Assembly: GCA_027347125.1 (NCBI GenBank)
Contig: DAIERC010000421.1
Location: forward strand, 1-7,245
Direction of reading: 5' to 3'
DNA: 7,245 nt
Source of the DNA: Ignavibacteriales bacterium
GTDB taxonomy: Bacteria; Bacteroidota; Ignavibacteria; Ignavibacteriales; Ignavibacteriaceae
The notes under the pieces were generated by a model. That model was not told the DNA's origin. It saw only the letters and a list, made by a program, of their open reading frames with translations, and did no database searches. A program made the position numbers and the translations under genes. Below are positions 5,684-7,245 of this stretch, one piece after another; position 1 is the stretch's first letter, and each line of letters begins with the position of its first letter.

Positions 5684-7096
5684 ATGAAGACGAGAACGGT
5701 AAGTTCCATTATTTTTTCAATTCTAATTATTTCGAATCTTTTTGCCCAAAGAAATAATAACTATAAAGATATTGCCGGCTCCGCATTTTTAGAAAACAGC
5801 TCATATAAATTACTTGAGCGGATTTGCGATGAGGTCGGCGGAAGGTTTTTAGGCACACCGCAAAATGAACGCGCAATTGAAATATTGAAATCGGAACTTG
5901 AAAAAATAGGCTGTACGGTTAAACTGGAAAAGTTCAAAGTTCCTGGATGGGTAAGGGGAAACGATGAAGTAATAATGCAAATTCCAGCACCGTTAAAATT
6001 GCAGGCCGTTGCCCTGGGATATGTAAACGCAACACCTACATTTACCGCCGGCGTTGTTTATGCTTCTTACGGCTTTGATGAAGATTACCAAAACATTAAT
6101 GCCGAGGATAAAATTGTACTGGTTACGCAGGAACCTCCCAAAGGTAAAGAGCAAATTTTAAGATACGAAGCCATAGACATTGCCGTTAAACATAAAGCCA
6201 AAGCTATTTTATTTATAAATGAATATGCCGGAACAATAAACATGGCCGGCGTAGGGAATTTTAAAGGCACACCTACAAAAATTCCCGCATATAGTTTAAC
6301 CTACGAAGAAGGCAAACGCATTCAACGCCTGATTGAAAGGAACATTCCTGTTAATGTTGAGATAACTACAAAATCATTTTGTAAAGATGTTGAACCGGAA
6401 AATGTTGTGGTTACATTTAAAGGTAAAGTTGATGGAAAAATAGTTGTAGGCGCGCACATTGATTCGTGGGACATAGCGCCCGGCGCCATAGATAACGGTG
6501 TCGGTTCCGCAATATTATTTGATGTTGCGAGGCTTTTGAAAAAATACAACCCGGATAATTATTATACCGTTGAACTGGTTTGGTTTAACGGTGAAGAAAT
6601 TGGGCTCGGGGGTTCGACTAAATATGCCGAGATGCATTGGAACGATAAAATAATTGCGATGATAAATATGGATATGACTGGTTCGCCGACCGGTTTTAAC
6701 GTGATGGGCTTTGACGAGTATAAACCTTTCTTCGAGAACTTAATTCAATCTTTAAACGGTTTTAATTTATCTGACGGGGTAGTGAGCAGGCCTTATACAA
6801 ACAGCGACCATATGCCGTTTATGTTTGAGGGTATTCCTACCTTCACGCTTCAGGATCACCTGGATGAAAATATGTATAAATTTTATCACGACCGCGGTGA
6901 TTCGTTTGATAAAGTGAATAAGAAATATCTTTCCGAAGCCGCCGCTGTTGTAAGCATTATGGTTACCAGTTTATCAAACGATATGAATATATCTTACACA
7001 AAGAGAAACGAAAAGGAAATGGTTGATCTGTTTAAAAAATTCGGACTGGATAAAAGATTGAAGAGACAGGGCGAATGGAAATACAAAATAGATTAA
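5684..7096 (+). CDS. Exported M28-family zinc metallopeptidase, carboxypeptidase Q-like, with PA domain
   Basis: This is a secreted or periplasmic di-zinc exopeptidase of 470 residues, a typical length for bacterial carboxypeptidase Q-like proteins. It probably trims dipeptides or short peptides for nutrition; the exact specificity cannot be read. Residues 1-21 are a signal peptide (hydrophobic SSIIFSILIISNLF, cleavage after Ala21). An N-terminal helical part (YKLLERICDEVGGRFLGTPQ, 41-60) is typical of M28 proteins. A protease-associated (PA) insert spans roughly 100-235. The catalytic zinc site is complete: His258 (GAHIDSW), bridging Asp270 (GAIDNGVG), Glu304 as general base with Glu305 as ligand (NGEEIGLGG), Asp330 (NMDMTGSP) and a final His402 (YHDRGDSFD). 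A TNSDHMPF motif (372-379) occupies the usual SDxxPF position. There is no T9SS tail; the C terminus ends in Lys-Ile-Asp, so it is not predicted to be a T9SS cargo. The next gene starts 29 bases later without a terminator. Confidence 0.92.
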   Translation: MKTRTVSSIIFSILIISNLFAQRNNNYKDIAGSAFLENSSYKLLERICDEVGGRFLGTPQNERAIEILKSELEKIGCTVKLEKFKVPGWVRGNDEVIMQIPAPLKLQAVALGYVNATPTFTAGVVYASYGFDEDYQNINAEDKIVLVTQEPPKGKEQILRYEAIDIAVKHKAKAILFINEYAGTINMAGVGNFKGTPTKIPAYSLTYEEGKRIQRLIERNIPVNVEITTKSFCKDVEPENVVVTFKGKVDGKIVVGAHIDSWDIAPGAIDNGVGSAILFDVARLLKKYNPDNYYTVELVWFNGEEIGLGGSTKYAEMHWNDKIIAMINMDMTGSPTGFNVMGFDEYKPFFENLIQSLNGFNLSDGVVSRPYTNSDHMPFMFEGIPTFTLQDHLDENMYKFYHDRGDSFDKVNKKYLSEAAAVVSIMVTSLSNDMNISYTKRNEKEMVDLFKKFGLDKRLKRQGEWKYKID

Positions 7097-7125
7097 GCCC
7101 GGCAGTATAATAATTTATTAGAGGC

Positions 7126-7245
7126 ATGAATAATATATATAAAGATATTCCCGGCAATCTTTCCGAAGAAGTGACCGAAATATTATTAAAAACCGATATA
7201 ATAAGAATTGAAAGAATAATTTCAAACGGGCAATCTTCACCGGAT
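7126..7245 (+). CDS. Cupin-domain protein, N-terminal 40 codons only (3' truncated by the window edge)
   Basis: Only 40 residues are visible, starting MNNIYKDIPGNLSEEVTEIL and continuing through IIRIERIISNGQSSPD, in an open frame to the window end. This resembles the N terminus of small cupin proteins (about 110 residues) in which a helix is followed by RIERIVSxGQ(A/S)SP and then a tryptophan-rich cupin barrel; the call rests on that resemblance alone. Such proteins bind metals and small molecules, and their function is usually unassigned. A TAA at 7111 closes the frame upstream, so the ATG at 7126 is the first Met available. GAGG (7121-7124) is only 1 base from the ATG, too close for a normal ribosome binding site. 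Translation may depend on coupling to the peptidase gene that ends 29 bases upstream, or the true start may differ. Confidence 0.6.
   Translation, partial: MNNIYKDIPGNLSEEVTEILLKTDIIRIERIISNGQSSPD

Noticed and set aside
1..7245. A defence island, CRISPR array, mobile element or biosynthetic cluster.
   Set aside because: No spaced direct repeats, transposase, integrase, nuclease, toxin-antitoxin pair or tailoring enzymes are visible; the genes are housekeeping or exported proteins with their own terminators.

Overview
The window reads as ordinary chromosomal sequence from a moderately AT-rich, anaerobe-type bacterium of the Bacteroidota/Chlorobiota/Ignavibacteriota group. The best lineage evidence is the C-terminal sorting domain of the 1781-3649 protein. 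Its Gln-Asn-Tyr-Pro-Asn-Pro-Phe-Asn-Pro motif, followed by an Ile-Leu-Gly-Lys-Glu-Val-Ala-Thr-Leu-Val stretch and a terminal Lys-Lys-Leu-Ile-Leu-Met-Lys, is the type A cargo signal of the type IX secretion system (T9SS). That wording is especially common in Ignavibacteria and relatives. This lineage call is an inference; no rRNA or other phylogenetic marker is present.

All six genes lie on the + strand. In order they are: the 3' part of gltD, the glutamate synthase small subunit (1-1266); a 514-base non-coding gap (1267-1780) holding a terminator, several inverted and direct repeats and a good sigma70-like promoter; a large secreted multidomain protein with a T9SS signal (1781-3649); a DAHP synthase of the type I-beta/KDO8P-synthase-like class (3865-4989); a small exported thioredoxin-fold protein, probably a lipoprotein (5132-5581); an exported M28-family zinc peptidase resembling carboxypeptidase Q (5684-7096); and the first 40 codons of a cupin-like protein (7126-7245).

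Rho-independent terminator hairpins follow gltD, the T9SS cargo gene, the DAHP synthase and the thioredoxin-like gene. Most genes here therefore look like separate transcription units rather than one operon. Only the peptidase and the cupin-like gene, 29 bases apart with no visible terminator, look co-transcribed. Functionally the window mixes central nitrogen and aromatic amino-acid metabolism (gltD, DAHP synthase) with three exported proteins (T9SS cargo, thioredoxin-like protein, peptidase). I see no shared pathway joining them.

I found no CRISPR array, insertion sequence, tRNA, rRNA, phage gene or defence system. The two observations most worth a second look are a cluster of CCWGGCA repeats and palindromes around the promoter of the T9SS cargo gene, and a DAHP synthase whose expected metal-ligand Glu is replaced by Asp.
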